Shown here: positions 1 through 7,215 of the stretch, in pieces
How positions within the stretch are numbered: the first letter of the stretch is position 1
Layout of the letters: each line of letters opens with the position of its first letter
Source of the DNA: an uncultured Clostridia bacterium
GTDB taxonomy: Bacteria; Bacillota; Clostridia; Christensenellales; UBA1242
Assembly (NCBI GenBank): GCA_944372715.1
Contig: CALVZZ010000015.1
Span: 1 to 26,797, forward strand
Direction of reading: 5' to 3'
Length of the DNA: 26,797 nt
Made by a program: the position numbers and the translations under genes
Notes under the pieces: model-generated
Database searches by the model: none
What the model was told of the DNA's origin: nothing
What the model saw: only the letters and a program-made list of their open reading frames with translations

Positions 1-2
1 CA

Positions 3-125
3 AAGTCAATAAATATGCCCTGTACCATTTCAGATAGCCCAGAGAATGCAACAATTTTGGGTGCAGGAAAACTTTTGTCTGATGAACAAAATTTGAAGAT
101 GATACTAAATAATATTGGGGGCTAA
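3..125 (+). CDS. C-terminal fragment of an actin-like protein, probably MreB/Mbl family (5' end outside window)
   Basis: An open frame enters from the left edge and stops at TAA just before priA, giving about 40 C-terminal residues. The visible pattern is a short 'INMPC' strand, an acidic-Pro segment (SDSPENA), a small-residue turn ending GAGK, then a Leu-rich helix. This resembles the end of MreB/Mbl/MreBH proteins, where IPV-x-(A/S)-(D/E)-x-P is followed by G-(T/A)-G-K-x-L and a last helix. Such proteins form membrane-associated filaments that guide wall synthesis. The ATP-binding motifs lie outside the window, so this is a family guess from the tail only. The stop codon is 3 nt before the priA start and the priA Shine-Dalgarno lies inside this gene, which suggests co-transcription. 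Confidence 0.5.
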   Translation, partial: KSINMPCTISDSPENATILGAGKLLSDEQNLKMILNNIGG

Positions 126-128
126 AAT

Positions 129-2330
129 TTGTACGCTGAAATAATTGTTGATTTGTTAAATTCGGAAACTGATAAAGTTTTTGATTATATCATACCAGAA
201 AATACTAATATTAAAGAAGGCACAAGGGTTCTTGTGCCTTTTGGTAATAGAAAATTAGAAGGTTATGTAATAAAAGTAAAAAATCATACCGAGTTAAGTA
301 TAGATAAACTTAAACCGATAATAAGTGTTTTAGATGATTTTGTTGCAATAATTCCAGAAATGTTGTCTTTAAAAGATTATATGGTTAAAAGATATAATTT
401 ACGACTTGCTGATACACTTAGATTGTTTATTCCTTCAGAAATGAGAGGAAGTAAAGTAAAACCTATTATTAAAACATATTGTGAAATTAATAAAAACATT
501 GATTTAGATGACGTTATAAATTCCATACCTAAAAACGCTAAAAGACAAAAAGACCTTATAAGTTTTCTGTCAAACTTTGGTAAAATAGAAATTTCAGTTA
601 TCAATAGTAAATTTGGTTCAGAAAATGTAAAAAAGTTCATTTCATTAAATTATATTGTACAAACAAAAGAGGAATTTGAGAGAACACCAAGTTTTTCAGA
701 ATACAAGCAAGCAGTTTTACAACATACAAAAGAACAAAAAAGAGCAATAGAAAGTATAATTTTAAATAAATATGAAAAATATTTACTGCACGGTGTAACA
801 GGCAGTGGTAAAACAGAAGTATATATGACAATTATAGAAAATGTTTTAAAGGCAAAGAAAACAGCAATTATGTTAGTTCCTGAAATATCTTTAACCCCAC
901 AAATAATGCATAATTTTAAAAGTAGATTTGGTCAAAATGTTGCACTGTTACATAGTGGACTGTCAGCAGGTGAAAAATATGATGAGTGGAGAAGGGTTAG
1001 AAGTGGCAAAGCAAGGGTTGTGGTTGGTGCAAGATCTGCAATTTTTGCTCCAATTGAAAATGTTGGTGTCATAATTATTGATGAAGAACACGATTCATCT
1101 TATAGCAGTGAATCAAATCCAAGGTATAAAACTCAGGAAGTTGCAGATTTTAGAGCAAAGTACAATATGTGCCCTTTAATTCTTGGAAGTGCAACTCCAA
1201 GCATTAATTCTTATTATCAAGCTGAAATTGGAGAATATAAACTCTTAGAACTCCCAACGAGAGCAAATGGTAAAGAAATGCCCAAAATTCAAATAGTGGA
1301 TATGCTTAGTGAAATTAGAAATGGGAATATGGGAATTTTTTCCAATGCTTTAAAAAGTGATTTGTTTGATTGTATTAATGAAAAAAAACAAGCAATGTTA
1401 TTTTTAAATCGTAGGGGTTACACATCGTTTATGATGTGTAGAAATTGTGGTTATGTTGCAAAATGCTCAGATTGTGATGTTTCTTTGGTGCATCATAAAT
1501 ATGAAGAAAGATTAAAATGTCACTACTGTGGTAAAAGATATAAAGCGCTTACAAAATGTCCAGAATGTGGTAGTTCTGAGTTAAAACAAGGTGCAATTGG
1601 AACGGAAAGAGTTGTGGCTGAATTGAAATCTATGTTTCCAAATGTTAAGATACTACGAATGGATAATGATACAACAAAGAACAAAAATGCTCATCAGAGA
1701 ATTCTTGAAGAATTTTCATCTACACATCCTGCAATTTTAGTTGGTACTCAAATGATAGCAAAAGGACACGATTTCCCAGATGTTACTCTTGTTGGAATTA
1801 TTGATGCTGACCAGAGTTTATATCAGTCGGATTATAGGAGTCCAGAGAGGGCATTTGCTTTAATAACACAAGTTAGTGGAAGAGCAGGTAGGAAGGATTT
1901 AGAAGGAAAAGTAATTTTACAAACTTACAATCCTAAGCATTATGTTTATAAATTTGCTTCAAATTATAATTATAAAGCTTTTTATGAAAAGGAAATAAAT
2001 TTAAGAGAAACAACAAAGTTTCCACCTTTTACAACCATAGTAAGAATTTTAGTGAGCAGTGAAAATGAAGATGTTACTAAAAATTCAATAAGAAAAATAT
2101 ATAATCAACTTGCTGATGTTTATAATGATTATAAAGAAGATTTTTATTATTTTAACGCAATGAAATCTCCTGTTGGAAGAATTAAAAATAAAGTTAGATA
2201 TCAAATTTTAATGAGGTTTACAAAAAATGTTGAAAGTGATATAATGAGTAAAATTTATGCTATTACTGATAGCGAGAAGTGTGCAAAAGTAAGCATATTT
2301 GTTGAAATTGACCCACAAAATTTAAGTTAG
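129..2330 (+). CDS. priA: Primosomal replication restart helicase PriA
   Basis: PriA is a superfamily 2 3'-5' DNA helicase that recognises abandoned forks and reloads the replicative helicase. The 733-residue length is normal for the family. The N-terminal fork-binding region (about residues 1-105) is followed by the helicase core, with Walker A GVTGSGKT at 222-229 and the DEEH box at 318-321. A zinc-binding insert spans about 437-480 with paired CxxC motifs (CRNC, CSDC, CHYC, CPEC). Helicase motifs V and VI follow (GTQMIAKGHDFPDVTLVGI and QVSGRAGR). The start is TTG, supported by a GGGGG Shine-Dalgarno at 117-121 that overlaps the end of the previous gene. It is followed closely by def and fmt, the usual priA-def-fmt order in Gram-positive bacteria. 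Confidence 0.97.
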   Translation: MYAEIIVDLLNSETDKVFDYIIPENTNIKEGTRVLVPFGNRKLEGYVIKVKNHTELSIDKLKPIISVLDDFVAIIPEMLSLKDYMVKRYNLRLADTLRLFIPSEMRGSKVKPIIKTYCEINKNIDLDDVINSIPKNAKRQKDLISFLSNFGKIEISVINSKFGSENVKKFISLNYIVQTKEEFERTPSFSEYKQAVLQHTKEQKRAIESIILNKYEKYLLHGVTGSGKTEVYMTIIENVLKAKKTAIMLVPEISLTPQIMHNFKSRFGQNVALLHSGLSAGEKYDEWRRVRSGKARVVVGARSAIFAPIENVGVIIIDEEHDSSYSSESNPRYKTQEVADFRAKYNMCPLILGSATPSINSYYQAEIGEYKLLELPTRANGKEMPKIQIVDMLSEIRNGNMGIFSNALKSDLFDCINEKKQAMLFLNRRGYTSFMMCRNCGYVAKCSDCDVSLVHHKYEERLKCHYCGKRYKALTKCPECGSSELKQGAIGTERVVAELKSMFPNVKILRMDNDTTKNKNAHQRILEEFSSTHPAILVGTQMIAKGHDFPDVTLVGIIDADQSLYQSDYRSPERAFALITQVSGRAGRKDLEGKVILQTYNPKHYVYKFASNYNYKAFYEKEINLRETTKFPPFTTIVRILVSSENEDVTKNSIRKIYNQLADVYNDYKEDFYYFNAMKSPVGRIKNKVRYQILMRFTKNVESDIMSKIYAITDSEKCAKVSIFVEIDPQNLS

Positions 2331-2339
2331 GAGAAATGT

Positions 2340-2792
2340 ATGGCAACACGAAATGTAATAAAAATTGGAGATGAAATTTTAAGAAAAATTTCAAAACCTG
2401 TAAAAAACTTTGATGAAAATCTTTGGGAACTTTTAGATGATATGAGAGAAACAATGTATAAAAACGATGGCGCTGGATTGGCTGCTGTCCAAGTTGGCGT
2501 TTTAAAGCAAGCAATTGTTATGGAAATAAACAATATGTACTTTGAATTAATCAATCCTGAAATTGTAAAACAAGAAGGAGAAGAAATTGCAAAAGAGGGA
2601 TGTTTAAGTGTTGGTGGAGTACAAGAGTATGTTAAAAGACCACATAAAGTAACAGTAAGAGCAAAAGATAGATATGGTTATGATATTGAGATAACGGGTG
2701 AAGGATATTTAGCTAGATGTATATGTCACGAAACTGACCATTTAAAAGGGATTTTGTTTGTTGATAAAATTGAAAAAGGATATAAGGAATAA
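2340..2792 (+). CDS. def: Peptide deformylase
   Basis: This metalloenzyme removes the N-formyl group from nascent proteins. All three family motifs are present: GAGLAAVQ at residues 44-51, EGCLS with the metal-binding Cys88, and HETDH at 130-134, in which His130 and His134 bind the metal and Glu131 is the catalytic base. At 150 residues it is a short, type I-like enzyme. An AGGAGA Shine-Dalgarno overlaps the priA stop codon and decides the start. The stop codon shares one base with the fmt start, so the two genes are probably translationally coupled. They act at opposite ends of the formyl-methionine cycle. Confidence 0.97.
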   Translation: MATRNVIKIGDEILRKISKPVKNFDENLWELLDDMRETMYKNDGAGLAAVQVGVLKQAIVMEINNMYFELINPEIVKQEGEEIAKEGCLSVGGVQEYVKRPHKVTVRAKDRYGYDIEITGEGYLARCICHETDHLKGILFVDKIEKGYKE

Positions 2793-3697
2793 TGAAAATT
2801 GTATTTTTAGGAAGTTCTGATTTTTCCCTTCATTGTTTAAAGGCTTTAATAGAAGCAAAATATCAAGTTATAGCAGTTGTATGTCAACCTGATAAACCAA
2901 GTGGTAGAGGAAATAAAACAATCCCATCTGTGGTTAAAAAATATGCTATAGAAAAAAATATACCAGTTTATCAATTTAATAAAATAAGAGTTGATGGCAT
3001 TGAAACATTGAAATCTTTAAAACCAGATATTATTGTTGTTGCATCATATGGTCAAATATTAAGTCAAGAAATTTTAGATATAGCTTTGCCAATCAATGTT
3101 CACGGTTCTTTGCTACCTAAGTATAGGGGAGCAACTCCAATTCAAACTGCTCTTTTAAATGGAGATAAGGAGACGGGAATTACAATTATGAAAATGGAGT
3201 ATGCTGTTGATTCTGGTGACATTCTCTTGCAAAAAAAAATCAGCATAGATGATAATGATAATGCAGAAAGTCTTTTTGAAAAAATGGGCGTTTTGGGTGG
3301 GGAATTGTTAGTAGAAGCATTAAATTTGATAGAAGAAAACAAAGCAATTTATATTGCTCAAAATCCAGAAGAGGCAACATATACAAAACTTATTAAGAAA
3401 GAAGATGCTCAAATTAATTTTAATGAAAGTGCAGATGAAATTGTAAATAAGGTTAGAGCCTATTATAAAAATCCCACTGCGTATTTTGTTAAAGATGGAG
3501 AAAAATTAAAAATTTATAAGGCTTGCAAAAGAGATAATTTAACTAAGCTTAAATGTGGAGAAATTATAACTGCAAACAGTAAAGAAGGATTGATTATTAA
3601 ATGCTTAAATGGAGCAGTTGAAATACTTGAAATTCAAGCTCCGAATGGTAAAAGAATGGATGCAAAATCTTTTTTGAATGGGAGAAAGTTTATATAA
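2792..3697 (+). CDS. fmt: Methionyl-tRNA formyltransferase
   Basis: Fmt transfers a formyl group from 10-formyl-tetrahydrofolate to initiator methionyl-tRNA. The N-terminal Rossmann domain opens MKIVFLGSSDFS. The formyl-THF site shows INVHGSLLPKYRGA, with the catalytic Asn102 and His104. The catalytic Asp is Asp140, in AVDSGDIL. The C-terminal domain that contacts tRNA covers roughly residues 205-301. The 301-residue length is close to the family norm of 310-315. The start overlaps the def stop by one base. The rsmB, prpC and prkC genes often found next in Firmicutes do not follow here. Confidence 0.97.
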   Translation: MKIVFLGSSDFSLHCLKALIEAKYQVIAVVCQPDKPSGRGNKTIPSVVKKYAIEKNIPVYQFNKIRVDGIETLKSLKPDIIVVASYGQILSQEILDIALPINVHGSLLPKYRGATPIQTALLNGDKETGITIMKMEYAVDSGDILLQKKISIDDNDNAESLFEKMGVLGGELLVEALNLIEENKAIYIAQNPEEATYTKLIKKEDAQINFNESADEIVNKVRAYYKNPTAYFVKDGEKLKIYKACKRDNLTKLKCGEIITANSKEGLIIKCLNGAVEILEIQAPNGKRMDAKSFLNGRKFI

Positions 3698-3717
3698 TAC
3701 ACAATATATGGTATTAT
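3694..3717 (+). promoter_or_regulatory. AT-rich inverted repeat overlapping a possible extended -10 promoter before rsgA
   Basis: The 55-nt gap between fmt and rsgA holds a perfect 7-bp inverted repeat, ATAATAC at 3694-3700 and GTATTAT at 3711-3717, with a 10-nt spacer. The right arm contains TATTAT preceded by TGG, which fits an extended -10 element about 35 nt before the rsgA start. No good -35 element is visible. There is no U-tract, so it is not an intrinsic terminator. It could be a weak internal promoter with an overlapping operator, or chance in AT-rich DNA. Confidence 0.3.
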
Positions 3718-3752
3718 GCAAATGATATACACACCAAATATAAAAGGTAAAA

Positions 3753-4610
3753 ATGAAAAAAGGGATAGTTGTAAAAAAACTTGCTGATAAATTTTGGGTG
3801 AAAAGTGATGATTTCACTTTTATTTGTGTGCCTAAAAAGAATTTAAAAGAAACAGGATTATTTGTAGGTGATTATGTTTATTTCGATGAAACACAAAAAC
3901 AAATTTTGAATATAGAAAAAAGAAATTCTCTACTTATAAGACCACCTATTGCAAATATTGATCAAATTATAATTGTTGTTGCACCTATTCCTAAACCGGA
4001 TTTGCTTTTAGTTGATAAACTCATTTTATTTGCTTTTGTTAATGATATAAAACCTATTTTATGTATTAATAAAAATGATATAGCAAAACAGTCCTTTATA
4101 GACAATATAATGTCGGCATACAAAAATGTTTTAAATATTGTTATCGTATCTGCTAAGGAAAGTATAGAAAATTTAGATTGTGTTTTAAAAAACAAAATAT
4201 CGGCGTTTGCTGGTCAATCTGCTGTTGGAAAATCTTCTTTGACAAATGCAATTTTACCAAGTTTGAATATAGAAATTGGTGATATGTCTAAGATTGAACG
4301 AGGTAAAAATACAACAAGACATACTGAACTATATGAAATTGGAAATAATACATTTATTGCAGACACTTCGGGGTTTACTTCTCTTGATGAAAAATATTTA
4401 CCTATTGATTTTGAAAATTTATCTAAGTACTATCCTGATTTTATTAACTATCTTGCTAAATGTAAATTTAGGTCTTGTAGTCATATTTATGAAGAAAATT
4501 GTAGTGTAAAAACAGCAGTAAAAAATGGTGAAATAGATTTTGGCAGATATGACAGATATAAAATTATATATGAAAATTTAAAAAAGGAATGGAAAAGAAA
4601 ATATGATTAA
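3753..4610 (+). CDS. rsgA: Ribosome small subunit-dependent GTPase RsgA (circularly permuted)
   Basis: RsgA is a late 30S assembly checkpoint GTPase. The motif order shows the circular permutation that defines the family: G4 NKND at residues 106-109 comes before G1 GQSAVGKSS at 154-162 and G3 DTSG at 204-207. An OB-fold occupies about residues 1-65. The C-terminal zinc site is formed by Cys237, Cys242, His244 and Cys250. The 285-residue length is typical. The Shine-Dalgarno is AAAGG about five bases before the ATG. The last eight bases overlap rpe, the usual downstream neighbour of rsgA in Firmicutes. Confidence 0.97.
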   Translation: MKKGIVVKKLADKFWVKSDDFTFICVPKKNLKETGLFVGDYVYFDETQKQILNIEKRNSLLIRPPIANIDQIIIVVAPIPKPDLLLVDKLILFAFVNDIKPILCINKNDIAKQSFIDNIMSAYKNVLNIVIVSAKESIENLDCVLKNKISAFAGQSAVGKSSLTNAILPSLNIEIGDMSKIERGKNTTRHTELYEIGNNTFIADTSGFTSLDEKYLPIDFENLSKYYPDFINYLAKCKFRSCSHIYEENCSVKTAVKNGEIDFGRYDRYKIIYENLKKEWKRKYD

Positions 4611-5244
4611 AATTGCACCTTCAACAGACCCTATTAAGTCCTTTGATGAACTTTTAGAATATATTGAAGAAATAAAAAACTATGTTTATTTTTTACATGT
4701 TGATGTTATGAATAAAAATTTTGTATCAAACACAAATATTGATGAAAACTATGTTAAAAAGATTAATGACAACACGGTATTGATGTTAGATGTACACTTG
4801 ATGGTTAAAAATCCTGATGTTTTAAAATATATCGATGCAGGTGCAAATGTTGTTACAATTCATTATGAAGCATTTGAAAATAAAAAAGATTTAGTTAAAA
4901 CACTAAAAAAAGTCAGAGAAAGAAAAACCTTAGTAGGTTTAAGTTTGAAGCCAGAAACAGAAATAGCACAATTGAATCAATTTTTAGATTATTGTGATAT
5001 TATTCTTTTAATGACGGTAGAGCCAGGGAAAAGTGGTCAAAAATTTATGGAAAACAGTATTACAAGACTTAAAGAATTAAAAAAATTAATTGGTCAAAGA
5101 AGTATTCAAATTGAAGTAGATGGTGGAGTTAATGCTGAAAATGCTAAACTTTTAAAAGAAAATGGGGCAGACATACTTGTTAGTGGAAATTATATTTTTA
5201 CAAGTAAAGACAGGGTGAAGGCAATTAAGGAATTGATGAGTTAA
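4603..5244 (+). CDS. rpe: Ribulose-phosphate 3-epimerase family protein
   Basis: This is a TIM-barrel epimerase expected to interconvert ribulose 5-phosphate and xylulose 5-phosphate. The metal and acid/base residues are all present: His32 and Asp34 (LHVDVMN), His65 (LDVHLM) and Asp173 (EVDGGV). Two normally conserved loops differ. The usual MDG after the first metal motif is MNK here, and the phosphate-side loop normally read NPGFGGQ is EPGKSGQ. The 213-residue length is close to the family norm. The start lies inside rsgA with an 8-nt overlap. The family is secure. Substrate could be ribulose 5-phosphate or a related sugar phosphate such as allulose 6-phosphate, but the rsgA-rpe position favours the standard role. 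Confidence 0.88.
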   Translation: MIKIAPSTDPIKSFDELLEYIEEIKNYVYFLHVDVMNKNFVSNTNIDENYVKKINDNTVLMLDVHLMVKNPDVLKYIDAGANVVTIHYEAFENKKDLVKTLKKVRERKTLVGLSLKPETEIAQLNQFLDYCDIILLMTVEPGKSGQKFMENSITRLKELKKLIGQRSIQIEVDGGVNAENAKLLKENGADILVSGNYIFTSKDRVKAIKELMS

Positions 5245-5280
5245 TGTTTTAAAAAATGATATTTTGTTAAAACTTTAATT

Positions 5281-5772
5281 ATGTATAAAAAATTTTTGTT
5301 ATTATTTTTGTTTTTTAATGTTTTAATTTGTTCTTCTTGTAGTGAGAAAAATATTTTGCAAGGCATATATTTTAAAAATATAACTATTGCAGGATCAGAA
5401 AACTACACTGTTTCTGTTGTTAAATTGAATGATAATTCATTAAAAAATTTATATACAGACATTCTTGTAAAAACAAATTCGGACAATCTAAACTTTACTT
5501 TAACTTTTGAAAATAAAGAGCCATTAAATTTATATATTTCTCAAAGTTATCAATTTGTGTCATTGACAAATTTAATAAATAGTCAAACAGATTATGTTTT
5601 AAGGTATGACAAATTTGATGATTTTTTAAATAAGACATTTATAATAAATTCTACACAAGATGCAACATTTACATTCAAAGCAGTTGTGGGTAATTTGAAT
5701 GAAGATATACTAAAAGACCAAAATGATATTTCAAACGAATTCAAAATTAGTGTGAAAAAGACAATAAAATAA
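5281..5772 (+). CDS. Putative secreted lipoprotein of unknown function
   Basis: I do not recognise this 163-residue protein. It begins with Lys-Lys and a long hydrophobic stretch (FLLLFLFFNVLI) ending CSSC at residues 17-20. That looks like a lipoprotein signal with Cys20 as the likely lipidated residue, although the -3 position is Cys rather than the usual Leu. The mature part is rich in Asn, Thr and Lys and alternates hydrophobic residues like a beta-sandwich domain. No catalytic motif is visible. It lies 36 nt after rpe and 48 nt before the ABC-like gene on the same strand. No Shine-Dalgarno sequence is evident before the ATG, which is unlike its neighbours. Confidence 0.6.
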   Translation: MYKKFLLLFLFFNVLICSSCSEKNILQGIYFKNITIAGSENYTVSVVKLNDNSLKNLYTDILVKTNSDNLNFTLTFENKEPLNLYISQSYQFVSLTNLINSQTDYVLRYDKFDDFLNKTFIINSTQDATFTFKAVVGNLNEDILKDQNDISNEFKISVKKTIK

Positions 5773-5820
5773 TTGCAGTTTATTCTTCAAAATGATATAC
5801 TTTACTTTGAAGAGGTAATT

Positions 5821-6462
5821 ATGATTTTAGTAAAAAATTTATATTTAAAATATATAAGGGAGTATTTTGCACTTTTTGATATAAATATAAAAATTGATGA
5901 TGGAGAAAAAGTTGCTCTTTTAGGTGAAGAACATAGTGGTAAAACAAGCTTTTTAAGAATTTTAGCTAAGCTTGAAAAACCTTCAAAAGGTGAAGTTTAT
6001 ATAAAAGATATTCCCATAAAAAAGTTAAATTATAAATTTGATATTAATGCAGGATATTTACCTGCTAGTCCTGTTTTTTTTGATAAAAAAACTGTATATG
6101 AAAATTTTAAATATATATTAAAATATCAAAAGCTTAATGAAGCTGAGCTTGAAAATAAAATTAATGAAGCACTTATAAATTTTAATATTGAAACTTTGAA
6201 GGATAGTAAAGTTAAAGATTTATCTTTGTTTGAAAAATATTTAATTTCCATTGTAAGATTGTCTTTTAGAAATCTTGATTTATTGATGATTGATAATATT
6301 TTTGATAATCTTACCGATGAAGAAAATGAAAAGATTATATCTGTAATAAAAGATAAGTTTAATGATAAAAAATTAACATTATTAGTTGCTACAACATCTC
6401 AAAAGATTGCAGATGAGCTTTCAGATAGAGTTATACATTTTTCAAATGGCTCGATTGTGTAA
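5821..6462 (+). CDS. Orphan ABC-type ATPase domain protein with degenerate catalytic motifs
   Basis: This 213-residue protein has the fold signature of an ABC ATPase. Walker A is GEEHSGKT at residues 35-42 and a Walker B strand, LLMID, lies at 154-158. The other motifs have decayed: the signature reads LSLFEKY instead of LSGGQ, the Q-loop Gln appears to be Ala82, the catalytic Glu after Walker B is Asn159, and the H-loop His is replaced by Thr191. It may therefore bind ATP but is unlikely to turn it over normally. No permease gene lies nearby. The ATG at 5821 has an AGAGG Shine-Dalgarno at 5811-5815; an upstream TTG in frame lacks one. It is 11 nt before the HTH gene, so the two are probably co-expressed. 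A regulatory or scaffolding role is an inference. Confidence 0.8.
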   Translation: MILVKNLYLKYIREYFALFDINIKIDDGEKVALLGEEHSGKTSFLRILAKLEKPSKGEVYIKDIPIKKLNYKFDINAGYLPASPVFFDKKTVYENFKYILKYQKLNEAELENKINEALINFNIETLKDSKVKDLSLFEKYLISIVRLSFRNLDLLMIDNIFDNLTDEENEKIISVIKDKFNDKKLTLLVATTSQKIADELSDRVIHFSNGSIV

Positions 6463-6473
6463 AAGGATAAAAA

Positions 6474-6836
6474 ATGAAAAAGAAAAAGGAATATTCGTGT
6501 GATATTGTTTTTAAAGATTTTGAAGGCGAAGTTAGAGGGCTTTTTTCTACTGAACACATTTTAAATTGCTTTAATAATAGGGAAGTTTATGTTTCAATAT
6601 TGCAGAATGAAAATATAAAAACATTATTTAAAGATGAAGAGTTAATGAGTACTGTAAACCATTTTTTTAAAAACAACTTAAATGTTTTGCAAACATCAAA
6701 ATCAAGTTTTATGCATAGAAATACTCTTCTTTATAGGTTAGATAAAATAAAGAAATTGACAGGGCTTAACCTTAAAAGTTTTGAAGATGCTGTTGTTTTT
6801 GAAAATTTAATTTGTGTTAAGAATCTTCTTTCTTAG
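6474..6836 (+). CDS. Small PucR/CdaR-type helix-turn-helix protein
   Basis: The C-terminal half matches the PucR C-terminal HTH: HRNTLLYRLDKI at residues 81-92, followed by a TGLNLKSFEDAVVF segment typical of the domain's last helices. At 120 residues the protein keeps only that domain plus about 40 N-terminal residues, and lacks the sensory and GGDEF-like parts of full-length PucR/CdaR regulators. It starts MKKKKEYS, 11 nt after the ABC-like gene, and has a weak AAAGGA Shine-Dalgarno. Its last 20 bases overlap the 3' end of a convergent small gene. It is likely a DNA-binding protein controlled by, or acting with, the preceding ATPase-like protein. The target is unknown. Confidence 0.8.
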   Translation: MKKKKEYSCDIVFKDFEGEVRGLFSTEHILNCFNNREVYVSILQNENIKTLFKDEELMSTVNHFFKNNLNVLQTSKSSFMHRNTLLYRLDKIKKLTGLNLKSFEDAVVFENLICVKNLLS

Positions 6837-7143
6837 AATTATAATAATCTTTAACGCTTATGTATTTACAATCACTGAGTTTGGTGGTTGTTTTTTTTGT
6901 TTTTGTTGGTTTAGATTGTATAGCACTCATAATGTTTATTATTTGTGAAAGTTGTGGATTGTTAGATGTTAAAGTTTTTATTAAATCCATTGGATTAGTA
7001 TTATTATTTAAGATTGAAAACAAAGTTTCAAAATTAATATTATTGTGAGAAATTAAATTCTCGTTTTTAAAAAAATTGTTATCATCAGGATAATAATTTA
7101 AAATGTTATTTTGATTGCTAAAATTATTATTTTTATTGAACAT
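6817..7143 (-). CDS. Asn-rich small hypothetical protein
   Basis: I do not recognise this 108-residue protein. About one residue in five is Asn, concentrated in the first 55 residues, which are probably disordered. A short amphipathic region follows (NPMDLIKTLTSNNPQLSQII), and then a Lys/Thr-rich tail. There is no signal peptide or membrane segment. It is read as a gene because a good Shine-Dalgarno (AAGGA, five to six bases before the ATG on the minus strand) precedes it, and because it starts back-to-back with the next gene across a short promoter-like gap. Its 3' end overlaps the HTH gene by 20 nt. A + strand open frame at 6860-7048 over the same DNA has no ribosome binding site. Confidence 0.6.
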   Translation of the reverse strand: MFNKNNNFSNQNNILNYYPDDNNFFKNENLISHNNINFETLFSILNNNTNPMDLIKTLTSNNPQLSQIINIMSAIQSKPTKTKKTTTKLSDCKYISVKDYYNSKKEDS

Positions 7144-7169
7144 AAAATTCCTTATATATGTACATTAAT

Positions 7170-7187
7170 TTATATGCAAGCATATAA
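7170..7187. promoter_or_regulatory. Perfect inverted repeat and -10 element in a divergent intergenic region
   Basis: The 72-nt gap between the two divergent small genes contains 8-bp perfect arms, TTATATGC and GCATATAA, separated by AA. The right arm overlaps TATAAT at 7183-7188, a consensus -10 for the rightward gene, with only a weak -35-like TGTACA near 7159. An inverted repeat on top of a -10 between divergent genes is a classic operator layout. The PucR-type HTH protein encoded next door is one candidate ligand, but this is inference. The AT-richness makes palindromes easier to get by chance, although the two GC steps in the arms argue for a real site. Confidence 0.45.
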
Positions 7188-7215
7188 TAAATTAGTTCAA
7201 TAAAGGAGAATATTT

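Noticed and set aside
5773..5820. Upstream TTG start for the ABC-like gene
   Set aside because: No Shine-Dalgarno precedes it and the extra 16 residues do not fit an ABC domain; the ATG at 5821 has AGAGG.
6860..7048. A 62-residue + strand open frame opposite the Asn-rich gene
   Set aside because: There is no ribosome binding site, and the minus-strand frame is longer and has a good Shine-Dalgarno.
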